A stretch of DNA of 64,000 bases from Axinella damicornis (Eukaryota; Porifera; Demospongiae; Axinellida; Axinellidae), in assembly GCA_963931865.1 (NCBI GenBank), contig OZ007508.1:20482201-20546200 (forward strand). The letters are read 5' to 3'. Numbering within the stretch: the stretch's first letter is position 1; each line of letters begins with the position of its first letter. The notes under the pieces are model-generated. The model was not told the DNA's origin, did not search any database, and worked only from the letters and a program-made list of their open reading frames with translations. Below, in pieces: positions 28,401 through 38,257 of this stretch. Position numbers and translations under genes: made by a program.

Positions 28401-30494
28401 ACTGTGCCATGCTCCCAAACAGCAGGCAAAAGGCCTCCCTGCGGCTTCCCCCCAGACCCCCTCCCCCTACCGGCAAGGTGAGGTAGTGGCAGTAGAGAGT
28501 AGTCCTCAGATACTCCAGCCTGCACACACAAGACACATGTAGCAGCTGACTTTGCATGTCACTCTGGGCTTAGGTCGACGTAATATCCACGGCTTGGATC
28601 CGATGGAAAGAACACCACCAGAAATAATTATAGTGCCCGCCCTGTGCTAATAATTATTTAGAGCTAGATAATTACTTCAATTCAGGTGCCACTTTATTCT
28701 ATAGCTTCTGTACAGGAATTTTGGGTTGGGCTGGGAGGGACCTGAGCAGGAGTTACTATGGAGGACTCACCTAGCCTCGTTCCTACGCTCCTGTTTGGGG
28801 TGCACAAGAGCCTGGGAAGCTAGGCTACCCCTCACCTTGAATGTCTTGGCATGACGTCATCTTCCACAGCCAGCTCCCATGCAGCCCAGTCTTGAAATGG
28901 CAGCTGAAAGGTCATGCATACAAGCACAACAGCAACAACAGATTATTATCAGTACATGTATAGAGAGATTAGCGTCAACAACAACATCAACAACAACAGA
29001 GAGATAATTATTATCTGGCAAGATTGATATCAAACAGCAGCTGCCAGACTAGACATGGCTGGAGTATCAGTGACAGTGACAGTGCTGCTGCTAGCAGGCC
29101 TTCTGGGGACAGCCTTCAGTGCCCTACGCAGCAGGCAACTGGTGAGACGATCTTTGATGTATACATGTAAGGGCAGTGTTGCTGGACAGACACTTGAGTG
29201 CCACTGTAGTGTACATGTGTGTAGAGTTAGTCAGCCTGCAACTACCAGCTACATGATTAGGCTAAGCACACAACCCTCCTCCAGGATTTTGGATCAAACG
29301 ACTCTGAGTGCAGGGATATGGAGCATATGCTAGTCAACAGCATACCAATCTCCTGCAACCAGGCCTTGGAGAGGTTGCTGGCCTCCGGGCGTGACCTCAC
29401 GCATGTGGGGGACATTGGGGACCTCTGTCAGACATACTGCCTTTTCCCAATCAGCCAGGCGGCCCAGGGCTGCACTGAGATCACAGATGTCTATAACGTC
29501 ATTAGCAGGGCATGCTGCCAGGATGGCAGGGGGCAAAGGTCAGTTAAATGCTTCCAATCACCACTGGATTGTCCCGACAAGACCTCCCTCCTGCAGGTGC
29601 TTTGACCGGGTCCCACTGGTGGCACCTCTCTCTCTCCACTGCAACCTCTCCACTGAGGCTCCCACGTGCAGCGAGAACTGCTCAGCAGCTCTCAGGAACG
29701 TCCGCACTGGATTAGGGTGTTGTTTCAACACCCTGTTCAACGAGTCTGATGGGTGGGAGCGGTATCCCTTCTCCCACACGGAGCTGTGGGAGAGATGTGA
29801 GCAGGCCAGCCCAAGTGGCAAGTGTGCAGGATGCAGCCATGCTCAGAGTCTGGGGGCTACTGGCGCCGGAGTAGCAGCCATCTTGACCACTGGACTGTGG
29901 CTGACATTGTGACCAGCTAGCACATGTACACACCCACTAGCTACCTATGGGCACACCTCTGTGTTGTTCCACAGATGTTTGAACTCTGGGACTTGTAGCA
30001 GTCCATCAGTGGCCCCAACCAGCTCAACAACTGCAGGGGGAAGCACCGAAGCAGCACTGGTGTGTAATGGGTTTGTAATCACCTGCTGGGAAGTCTGGGA
30101 GTTTGATGTTCATAGTACCTTCACTACTTGGTTTCTCAGTTTGAGGAATCTCTGGGTGCTGTTGGCTGAAGCAGTAGCGATTGTACAGGAACCACATCTG
30201 AGAGGGGGGGGGGGGGGGGGGGGGGGAAACAGTTACTACATCCACCTCAATTCTAATCCACAGGATCCAAACCTAAAACATTATGACACAGAAAATTTAC
30301 TTTCTGGATCAGAATGGGAGGGGCGATTTGCAACTCCTCATCTTCTGTAATTCATGAGATTATGGAGATTATGATGACTGTCAGTTGATTCACCAGATGT
30401 CATCCTGACATACCTGGCTTCACCAAGTTACGCTGGGTCAGTGAATGGTGTACGAAGTGGCAGCCAAACCTGCAGTAACAGTTCACACACGGTC

Positions 30495-30544
<50 letters not shown>

Positions 30545-30931
30545 GGGGGGGTTCGAGACTAGTTACGCAGAGGGTTTGAGACTAGTTACATGTGTACATT
30601 CATTGATGTAAGACACTTCCGATTGAATACACTGTGGTGAATCTGGAGGGTTGGTACCTGAGTGTTGCGTGCATGCTCCTGGCAGTGCAGTGTTCCAGTC
30701 CACCCAACACACCTCTGCAGTACTCTGAACAGCTCTGACACACACGTACGTGTGCGTGTATGGAGAGACAGTATGTACACAGCTTACACGGTTACATCTT
30801 CACTGGTGGGATGGATACCTTGAAGGTCTGTGCGCCCTCCACCTTCAGGGGCGAGAAGACAGCCACACTGCCAAACATTTCACTGCACAGAACTGCCAAT
30901 CCTAGCAAGTGGCTGTCAGACAGCTGTGTCT

Positions 30932-30976
<45 letters not shown>

Positions 30977-33900
30977 ATGTGTAATGCAAAGCATCTATGA
31001 TTCTTTTATGAGTTACAGTGGTAACCGGAATAGCAACTGAGTGCTATACTAACCAGTACCGCGGGACCGACAGCTTTACATCCCCTCCGAAGGATGCGGT
31101 ACGAACTATTTCAGGTGAAACCACACACTTACTCTTTCTTCTACGGTAGACTCCTAGGAGAGAAATGATGGGACTCGAACCTGCGACCTTTCGATTAGCA
31201 GTCGAATGCTTTAACCACTCGGCCACCAGCCATGCTGACACTCTTACCTGCGCATGCAGCAGCTCCCAGAGGCGAACGTAAAGGGCGGGGTGCAGGGCTG
31301 GGTGTCCTGACAGCATATCCAGCAATGGGGGCAGCCAGTAGTATCCTGCGAGGGAAGACTCCATGGTGGTCAATAAGGCTGACCTGTCCACAGCAAGGTT
31401 GGAGCACAACAGCACACACTCGCACACGGTGCTGACCAGAGTGTCCACCAGCTACAGAGAGTAATATGGTCATTACTGTCCAGGCACTCTTAAAGCCATG
31501 TTCAGCAGGTGCACCTCAACTTCCCACTGCTCCCTGCCTGGTGAGCGGAGGTCAACCGCCACCTCCTCATCCCCACCATGCCACCTACAATGAACATGTC
31601 TCTCAAGAGCAGAGGAAAGCTTTGACAGCAATCGTGTCACACCTACAGTGATGGAACACAGCATTGCCAAACAAGGAGTGACTGCATTGTAAGGGCATCG
31701 ACACAGACCCTATAAACCAGTGCAGTCTCCCATTCACTCCATCCCTCATCTTTATATAGTTCACCCTCCTTCCCCCCTCACCCTCCTTCCCCCCTCACCC
31801 TCCTTCCCCCCTCACCCTCCTTCCCCCCTCACCCTCCTTCCCCCCTCACCCTCCTTCCCCCCTCACCCTCCTTCCCCCTTCACCCTCCTTCCCCCCTCAC
31901 CCTCCTTCCCCCCTCACCCTCCTTCCCCCCTCACCCTCCTTCCCCCTTCACCCTCCTTCCCCCTTCACCCTCCTTCCCCCCTCACCCTCCTTCCCCCCTC
32001 ACCCTCCTTCCCCCTTCACCCTCCTTCCCCCTTCACCCTCCTTCCCCCCTCACCCTCCTTCTTCTGTATAACTCCCAGCAATTGATGCAGGATTGTTGTC
32101 ACTGCGCTGCCCTGAGCATTCTCACGGTGATCCACGGCTGGGAGTGGGCCTGTAGGGGCAGTGTGCGCATGATGGCCAATCATCCTATAGTTACCGCAAA
32201 GTGGTGATACTCAGTTTGTGCACCTCCAAGCCTTGCTTGATTGCAGGCTTTCTTGTAGCCTGTGAGTAGCCTCTGAGGCACCTTCTTCTCTCTGTTGGGG
32301 AGGGGCAGGCAATGCAACAGTTTGCACAGGGACAGCCCAGAGAAGAGGGTGTTACCTTACAAGTGCCTGGATGAAGTTGTCCCTGATTCCTCCTCCAGGC
32401 TGCTGTGAGGGAGAGGCAGTAGGTGATGCACACAGCCCACTAGGTGAGTTCACACACTGGCAGTGACTTCACATCAAACTGCTTAGGTCCTCAATGACTG
32501 CATGGTCTGAATCATGTGGTTATGTCCAGTGAGCTAGTGTCTCCATTGCCTTCCCATCAGTGGGATTGCAAGGGCCTGCCCTACCACCTAATCACACCAC
32601 TGCATATCCTGTAGCGTAGTACAGACAATAGGTCATTCGTCTAGGCAGGCAGTTCTTGCCATGCTAACTAGTCTAGTCCTTCATGCGTAGGAGGGAGTGG
32701 GGCACCAGGGTATGTAGAGGATACCACACAGGGATAACATACTCCAGAGCTTACAATTGTGGGTGTCAGCAGGGTCGGGAGGAATCGTCCCACAAAGTAT
32801 GGCTTCTTAAAGATGCTGGCCTGTAATATGCTGGGATGGACTTTGCCACTCCGCTGAAAATGTTCCAGTGCCTGCTGCACGTCAGCCTTAGCTTCTGACC
32901 ACTGCTGAGGAATCACAAACAAAGCTGGATTAAAGTCGACCAGCCAACTGATACCAACCTCCTGTGTCCAGGATACATACTTCAGTTTGGCCCTCGATTC
33001 CACTACTCTCAGGGAAAGGCTCCTACAGGTAGGGAGGCAGTGCACCGTGACACGTAGACAGCCTAGTCCACTCCACAGCACACACACCTTGAGGTCATGC
33101 AACCTGGTCTTGGCTAGGGAGATGTAGTCCGGTATTAGGGTGTGGCCTTTTGCTATATGACGGGGAGGACTTGCTATGTGAGCCTGCAAGGGAGTGAGGG
33201 TAAGGAGGGTGGAGGGAAGGAGAGGAGGGAGGGTGAGAGGGGAGAGGCGGTGCGTGTACTCACCCTGAGAGAGAAGGCAGGTTCATGTGGGACAGCCTCT
33301 GTGAGGCACTTGAGCAGGAACTGCAGAGCACGTTTGGAAGTGATAACCGTGGTGCGAGAGTCACCAAACATTTGCTAGAGAGGACAGAGTACAACTGCAT
33401 GAGTGCATACCATGAGTGCACACACTGTGCATGCAGTGTCCTCTCACCTGCACCCACTTCTGATAAGAGGGAAAGACGTGTGTCCCTTCAAAGCTGCACT
33501 GTCGTGCCAGCACTAGCCCGCTGTAGAGGGAGGGGGCGTGACACTCCACCACTGCGGAGGACACCAGAGAGGAGATGGCTCCTGGGGGTCCAAGCGACAC
33601 ACTGTCAGCTTCTAAACCCTCTCTCAACATGTCTAGGATCCTATCAGTCCCTGAATTGTGCATGTAGCGTGAACCAACCTTGGAGTGCTGATGCTACTCC
33701 CGGTGTTGTATTCAGCAGGCAGGCGATGAAACTCATCAGAGACTGCCAGTTGAGCTATGGCAGAAATACACGCAGCTATACTCACACGGACCCTTGCATG
33801 GTGCATACAATTATTAAAGCCTGCTTTAATTGCTAGGTCGATTTGGTTCAGACAGTTACCTCCTTATCTGACAGTTGTTGAATGACTTTCACAGCCTCGC

Positions 33901-36366
33901 TACCGTCCATGTTGTCAGCAATCTGGGAAGGAGCAGCAGTGATTAATGCTCTCATTGTGAGAGGGAAGGAGTTATAGTACCGCTGAGTAGAGGGCTACTG
34001 TGTGTGGTGGAAGGGAGGTAAACTTCCATTGCTGCTGCTGGGCCATAGTTGCAAACACTGCAGTGAGTATGCATGTGCCGGATTAGGGTTGGGGGGGGGG
34101 GGGGGGGGGTACATTGTTATAATTACCTGAGTCGTGGGGTGAGGACAGTGAGAGGTGTGTGGCAAGGTGAGAGAAGAATGCCCTGATGGCCGCCCTGCTG
34201 ATACTGGGACAGCTCATGACAATATCGCAGAGGGTGTACGGAGGAGGTTGACTAAAACGGTCGGCAGTGAAAGTGGCTACAAGCAAGGAGTACACAGATC
34301 ACAAGAAGGCACATGCAGTTACAGCAGGAGGCCTACCTCTGATAGTTCTGAATAGAATGTCCCTGGCGAGTTGGGAGGAATGCTCTCCTTGTTTGACTGA
34401 GGAAAAGCCCTGCTCAATCAGGACGCTGGCCACTCCTGCACGTGCAGAGCCTCACTACAATGATCCAACTCTTACAACTAGGCTTCTAATGAGAGAAGGG
34501 TCTGAAGGTCACCTTGGGCAGCTGCTTTCTCTTCATCTGTGGATCTTGCCAGGCAGCCCACAAGGTGGTCAGTGACTGCAGTGGAGGGGGACAGCAGGTC
34601 CTCCAGGGGGAGGAGGTGCTCACAATGCAGTCCCCACAGCAGTCCCAGGGACAGACGGTCGACATCCTACACAGAAGAGCACGTACCGGAGTGTGTCAGT
34701 CTACACGTACATGGAGGTATTGCTGTCATAGCATACCTTGGTGAGGAGGGAGAGGAGGTGGGAGGTGGAGAGGAGGAGGGAGGCGTGGAGGTCAGAGGCC
34801 AGTAATAATGCAGCCTCATTGTGGGTCAAGAATATAAAGGCAAAAATCAACATACTAATGCAATCTTGAAAGTGGAGAATTACAAACATTGCTGTTGAGT
34901 TAAGCCACTGAATCACAACATCCGAAAACACACCGTTCATGCTGTATAATTCTACAGCATTAAAGCTCACTTTCATTTCCTCGGGCCCAAGGGCACCCAG
35001 GAGTAGCCTGGTGATGTGCTGTGTGGCCAGCATGGCTGCTGGCTGGTGCAGTGCCTCTGCGTGTGCCCTCACAAGTGCAACAACATCTGAGCATATATTG
35101 AAAACACCGCCTGGGTTTGGAACTCTTATCCTTACATTCAACTACTCTTTCTAAATGCAGTCAAGGACATTATGTGTACTTAACTGATTATGCGACAGTT
35201 TTGATCAAAGATGTTGGATATGTTCACCGGCGCACAGTTTTGCAGCGGCGTAATCTTGTCCGTAGAACTCGAGGAGACATTTGCAGTTAGTTGGTTGACT
35301 TAGCTGGCTACGGTCGTGCATCAGTGGATGCTCTGCTGGCTACGGTCGTGCACCAGTGGATGCTCTGCTGGCTACGGTCGTGCACCAGTGGATGCTCTGC
35401 TGGCTACGGTCGTGCATCAGTGGATGCTCCTCTGCTGGCTACGGTCGTGCACCAGTGGATGCTCCTCTGCTGGCTACGGTCGTGCACCAGTGGATGCTCC
35501 TCTGCTGGCTACGGTCGTGCACCAGTGGATGCTCCTCTGCTGGCTACGGTCGTGCACCAGTGGATGCTCTGCTGGCTACGGTCGTGCATCAGTGGATGCT
35601 CCTCTGCTGGCTACGGTCGTGCACCAGTGGATGCTCCTCTGCTGGCTACGGTCGTGCACCAGTGGATGCTCCTCTGCTGGCTACGGTCGTGCACCAGTGG
35701 ATGCTCCTCTGCTGGCTACGGTCGTGCACCAGTGGATGCTCTGCTGGCTACGGTCGTGCATCAGTGGATGCTCTGCAGGCTACGGTCATGCACCAGTGGA
35801 TGCTCTGCTGGCTACGGTCATGCACCAGTGGATGCTCTGACAGCCAACCAGTCAGCATTACCGTCACGGTGATTGGGGGATGAAGTAAGAGACACCCAAC
35901 CCACAGAGAAATCCCGACATGACATCCTGCCAACTATTAAATTTTATGAAATATGTGACTCTATATTCCAACCCCCTCTGCATGACCGAACTGTGATGAC
36001 TGCCTCTGTGACTGTAGGTGCTCACATGCTCCTGTGCACTCTGGGTATACGCAAGAGTAGTGAAGAAATCGATGGAGTTGAAGTGGCTGACCTAGCCATT
36101 GACTCACTCAATGGCTACTCCACTTCGACTTCATCTCAGACGTTTCATACTCTCTCTAGGCTTTGTGTCACAACAATGCACACCGCTCACCGCTGTATAA
36201 AATAGCAGAGGTCACTGCACCATCTAAGCCTGCCTGCAAAAACCAATCAATATCTCTCGAATCAGTACTTTTAAATTTGATCCTATAGGCCTACCTCAGC
36301 CAGCACAGCTTCAAGAGCCAGGTTTCTCCTGACCAGCTCTGTTGCTGATGCTTTCACCCGCTCCAT
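25465..36366 (-). CDS. FANCA: Fanconi anemia complementation group A protein
   Basis: Core-complex subunit that helps monoubiquitinate FANCD2-FANCI at interstrand crosslinks. Exons with good support, 5' to 3': 36295-36366 (start MERVKASATELVRRN), pieces near 34970-35090, 34700-34810, 34510-34670, 34090-34290, 33860-33920, 33680-33750, 33450-33640, then 33264-33374, 33088-33183 (IPDYISLAKTRLHDLK), 32755-32904 (ILQASIFKKPYFVGRFLPTL), 31248-31451, 30819-30912 (HLLGLAVL), 30414-30469, 30083-30197, 28836-28903 (FQDWAAWELAVED), 28357-28519, 28174-28269, 28037-28107, about 27890-27930, 26898-26975, 26640-26775, 26290-26385, 26030-26140, 25806-25886, 25465-25524. Order and spacing match human FANCA from its N-terminus through the C-terminal helical repeats. 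Many edge coordinates are approximate, and some exons between anchors are missing from this list. Large introns hold a nested gene, a SINE and minisatellites. Confidence 0.88.
27940..28013. repeat. Triplicated 19-bp unit plus poly-G tract at a FANCA 3' splice site
   Basis: GACGCCATTGTGGAGGGG recurs three times, then about 25 G. On the FANCA strand this is a C-run followed by CT-rich repeats ending in CAG just before the exon near 27930, so it forms the polypyrimidine tract. Confidence 0.75.
28771..28825. mobile_element. Short foldback element, TAGCCTCGTT ends
   Basis: CTAGCCTCGTTCC at the left and CCTGGGAAGCTAGGCTA at the right are imperfectly inverted. It lies 10 bp from a FANCA exon. Six of nine flank bases match (CTCACC on both sides). 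Confidence 0.5.
29055..29912 (+). CDS. Cys-rich secreted or GPI-anchored-like protein nested in a FANCA intron
   Basis: Function not recognised. Exons 29055-29141, 29285-29538 and 29597-29912 join in phase to about 218 residues. The first exon is a signal peptide (MAGVSVTVTVLLLAGLLG). The mature part has about 18 cysteines in patterns such as C..C (RACCQDG, GLGCCFN, CAGC). The C-terminus is a hydrophobic segment (GVAAILTTGLWLTL) preceded by small residues, as in GPI-anchor signals. It lies on the opposite strand, wholly inside the FANCA intron between exons 28836-28903 and 30083-30197. A clean ORF, canonical splice sites and a signal peptide argue for a real gene. Confidence 0.75.
30198..30226. 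repeat. Poly-G tract forming the polypyrimidine tract of a FANCA exon
   Basis: About 19 G on plus, reading C-run then CTCTCAG on the FANCA strand, directly before the exon ending at 30197. Confidence 0.8.
30499..30551. repeat. (GT)n followed by poly-G
   Basis: GT run of about 28 bp abutting about 23 G, in a FANCA intron. Confidence 0.9.
30936..30974. repeat. (GT)n microsatellite
   Basis: GT run just upstream, in transcript sense, of the FANCA exon 30819-30912. Confidence 0.85.
31030..31232 (-). mobile_element. tRNA-Ser-derived SINE
   Basis: On the minus strand, sequence starting GCTGGTGGCCGAGTGG has a good A box (TGGCCGAGTGG), an anticodon-like stem TTCGA...TCGAA with GCT in the loop, and a B box GGTTCGAGTCC. 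The T stem and acceptor stem do not pair, and there is no long variable arm. About 130 bp of non-tRNA body follows (GGAGGGGATGTAAAGCTGTC). This is the layout of a tRNA-derived SINE with a pol III promoter. It sits just inside a FANCA intron, next to the exon starting at 31248. The 3' limit is approximate. Confidence 0.75.
31745..32062. repeat. 17-bp pyrimidine minisatellite
   Basis: About 18 tandem copies of CACCCTCCTTCCCCCCT (or CCCCCTT variants). Pure pyrimidine on plus, purine on the FANCA strand. A candidate for triplex (H-DNA) formation. Confidence 0.95.
34088..34110. repeat. Poly-G tract
   Basis: About 20 consecutive G in FANCA intron sequence. Confidence 0.85.
35300..35842. repeat. 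33/36-bp minisatellite in FANCA intron
   Basis: Tandem units GCTACGGTCGTGCACCAGTG plus GATGCTCTGCTG, with some units carrying an extra CTC triplet (36 bp). About 15 copies. Because both lengths are multiples of 3, three plus-strand frames stay open over about 175 codons, but there is no matching gene signal. Confidence 0.95.
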
Positions 36367-36413
36367 AGCACTACGAGGGGAATTCCCTTAGTTTTCGGGT
36401 AGCTAGCTAATAA

Positions 36414-36557
36414 TAGTCTCGTGCCCAGACCCCACCCCTTGGCGCATGGCCCTCGCGGGAATTCCGTACACGTTTCCGGCTGGGCACGAGATCGAGACTA
36501 GCTAGCTGATAGCTAGCCTCGTTGCACCGAAAGCGGCGCGCGGGCCTGGGAACGAGA
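36414..36557. mobile_element. Two adjacent foldback elements at the FANCA 5' end
   Basis: 36414-36500 starts TAGTCTCGTGCCCAGACC and ends GGGCACGAGATCGAGACTA. 36514-36557 starts TAGCCTCGTTGCACC and ends CCTGGGAACGAGAC. Both lie just upstream of the FANCA start. Confidence 0.65.
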
Positions 36558-36562
36558 CACGA

Positions 36563-36748
36563 ATCTCATATGTGTCAGGAGCTTGTTATGAGCACCACGG
36601 CCTCCTGTGCATACATATGTGCATATAAGCACTACTGGCACCAGCTGCATATATTATGCTGCCAGTGCTATAGTGGTGCTTAATTATGCACATATGTATA
36701 CACAGGAGCCCATGCATGGTGCTCATAAGCTCCTGACATATATGAGAT
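36563..36748. mobile_element. 186-bp near-palindromic hairpin element
   Basis: Left arm ATCTCATATGTGTCAGGAGC and right arm ending GCTCCTGACATATATGAGAT are inverted. The pairing continues inward (ATGAGCACCA, GTGCATA, GCCAGTGCTA/TACTGGC) to near the centre. The tip shares AGGAGCTTATGAGC with the element at 10005-10405. Confidence 0.75.
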
Positions 36749-37133
36749 GAGTGTGGTTTATATGTGCACACATGTCCAGGCTGTCCAGAGCAAGGATCTT
36801 AGTGGCATGATGTCAATGCCTTGGCTATTATTGTCTAAGTATTGCACTATTACTAAGTCACATAACCTAACAAACCAATCAGACATGAGACCAAAGCACA
36901 TGACCTGTGATGTGCTAGCTAATCCATGCCAGGAGCGCATGACTCCACAACAGCACATCAGTAACAGTGTGCCATGTAGGGAGTGAATGGTTTTAAAATC
37001 TCATAGCACAGAGTTGGAATGCCATTAGATTGACTGTACAAAAACTAACACATTTCACAAGAGACAGCTATACACACGTACATACCCATGGTGCATGTGT
37101 GCGTGTATGTGTGCATAATGAAGTCGATCATAT

Positions 37134-38203
37134 TCATGTACACTCTCGTACGTAATTGCTAGGAAACAGTCCCGACTGTTCTCACCACATGGAACAAGAG
37201 AAAGTCAAATGAGAGTGATCAACACATCATGCATCTAGTGTCACACATTGTACCTTTCCTTTGCATTCTCCCAGCCACCAACCAAGCTTGTTTGTGTCCT
37301 TCTCTATGATCTTCACTCGGTCGTGCTTCTGCAGGACAAGAGTCTACCCTTCAATTTCACAAGGCTGATCAAGGGAAGGGAAATGCTCACCTCAATCGTC
37401 AACTCATCTGCATACTCAGCAAAGAAAGTGAAGAGAACATCCGCCCATTGTTCTGACGTCTGCAGAGGGGAAGCTGTCCCTTGAGTAGGGTGGGGCGGGG
37501 GGAGGGAAGCAGGGGGATTGGAGGTGGAACGTGTACGAGAGCGGTCGATCCCCCCACCTCCCTCTGCAATATCCTTGTAAGGAAATCTTAAAGCAGTGTC
37601 CACACCAGGGAAACTGGAACCAAGTGAATTTTGTTGATAGTAGGCTACCAGTTCCTGTGTGTGTGTGTATGCAGCAAGACGTTCATTGATAGTAGGCTAC
37701 CAGTTCCTGTGTGTGTGTATGCAGCAAGACGTTCACTTCAAGCACTGTCATAAGACAATAATATAGACACTCTTGTACCTCCACAGACAAAAACTCGCAG
37801 ACATCTGAGACATAGAACTTCCTTGTGTCGGGGTGCTTGCTAATCTTGATATGCTTGGGCATCCTGTTCCACCTGTGGGACAGTAGAAGGTGCAGGCAGT
37901 ACCACACTGTGGATATCACACGGGTTGTCACTAATATTGATGACCTTTGTCATGCTGGGATTGTGACTGTGCCTGTTAGGACTTAGTCTCGTTCCCAGAC
38001 CGTTTATCCAGTGCGTGTATCGCTTCCAGTATAATGCATGCGCGATACTAAAAGCGATCCGTGCTGGGGTTGGTTGGGTCTGGGACCGAGACTAGTTGGA
38101 CTGTGTTATCCAGCTGTTCATAAGTATACCACAGACAGGGATACCTACCCACTTCTGACAGTCACACATAGTACAAAGTTTGAAGGTCACGTGTCACCAG
38201 TGT

Positions 38204-38257
<54 letters not shown>

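Noticed and set aside
31140..31232. Possible tRNA-Ser(GCT) gene on the minus strand
   Set aside because: A and B boxes and the anticodon stem are present, but the T and acceptor stems do not pair and the long variable arm of tRNA-Ser is absent. A SINE head explains it better.
35291..35883. Three overlapping plus-strand ORFs of about 175-193 codons
   Set aside because: They are translations of a 33/36-bp minisatellite in a FANCA intron, with no conserved residues outside the repeat.
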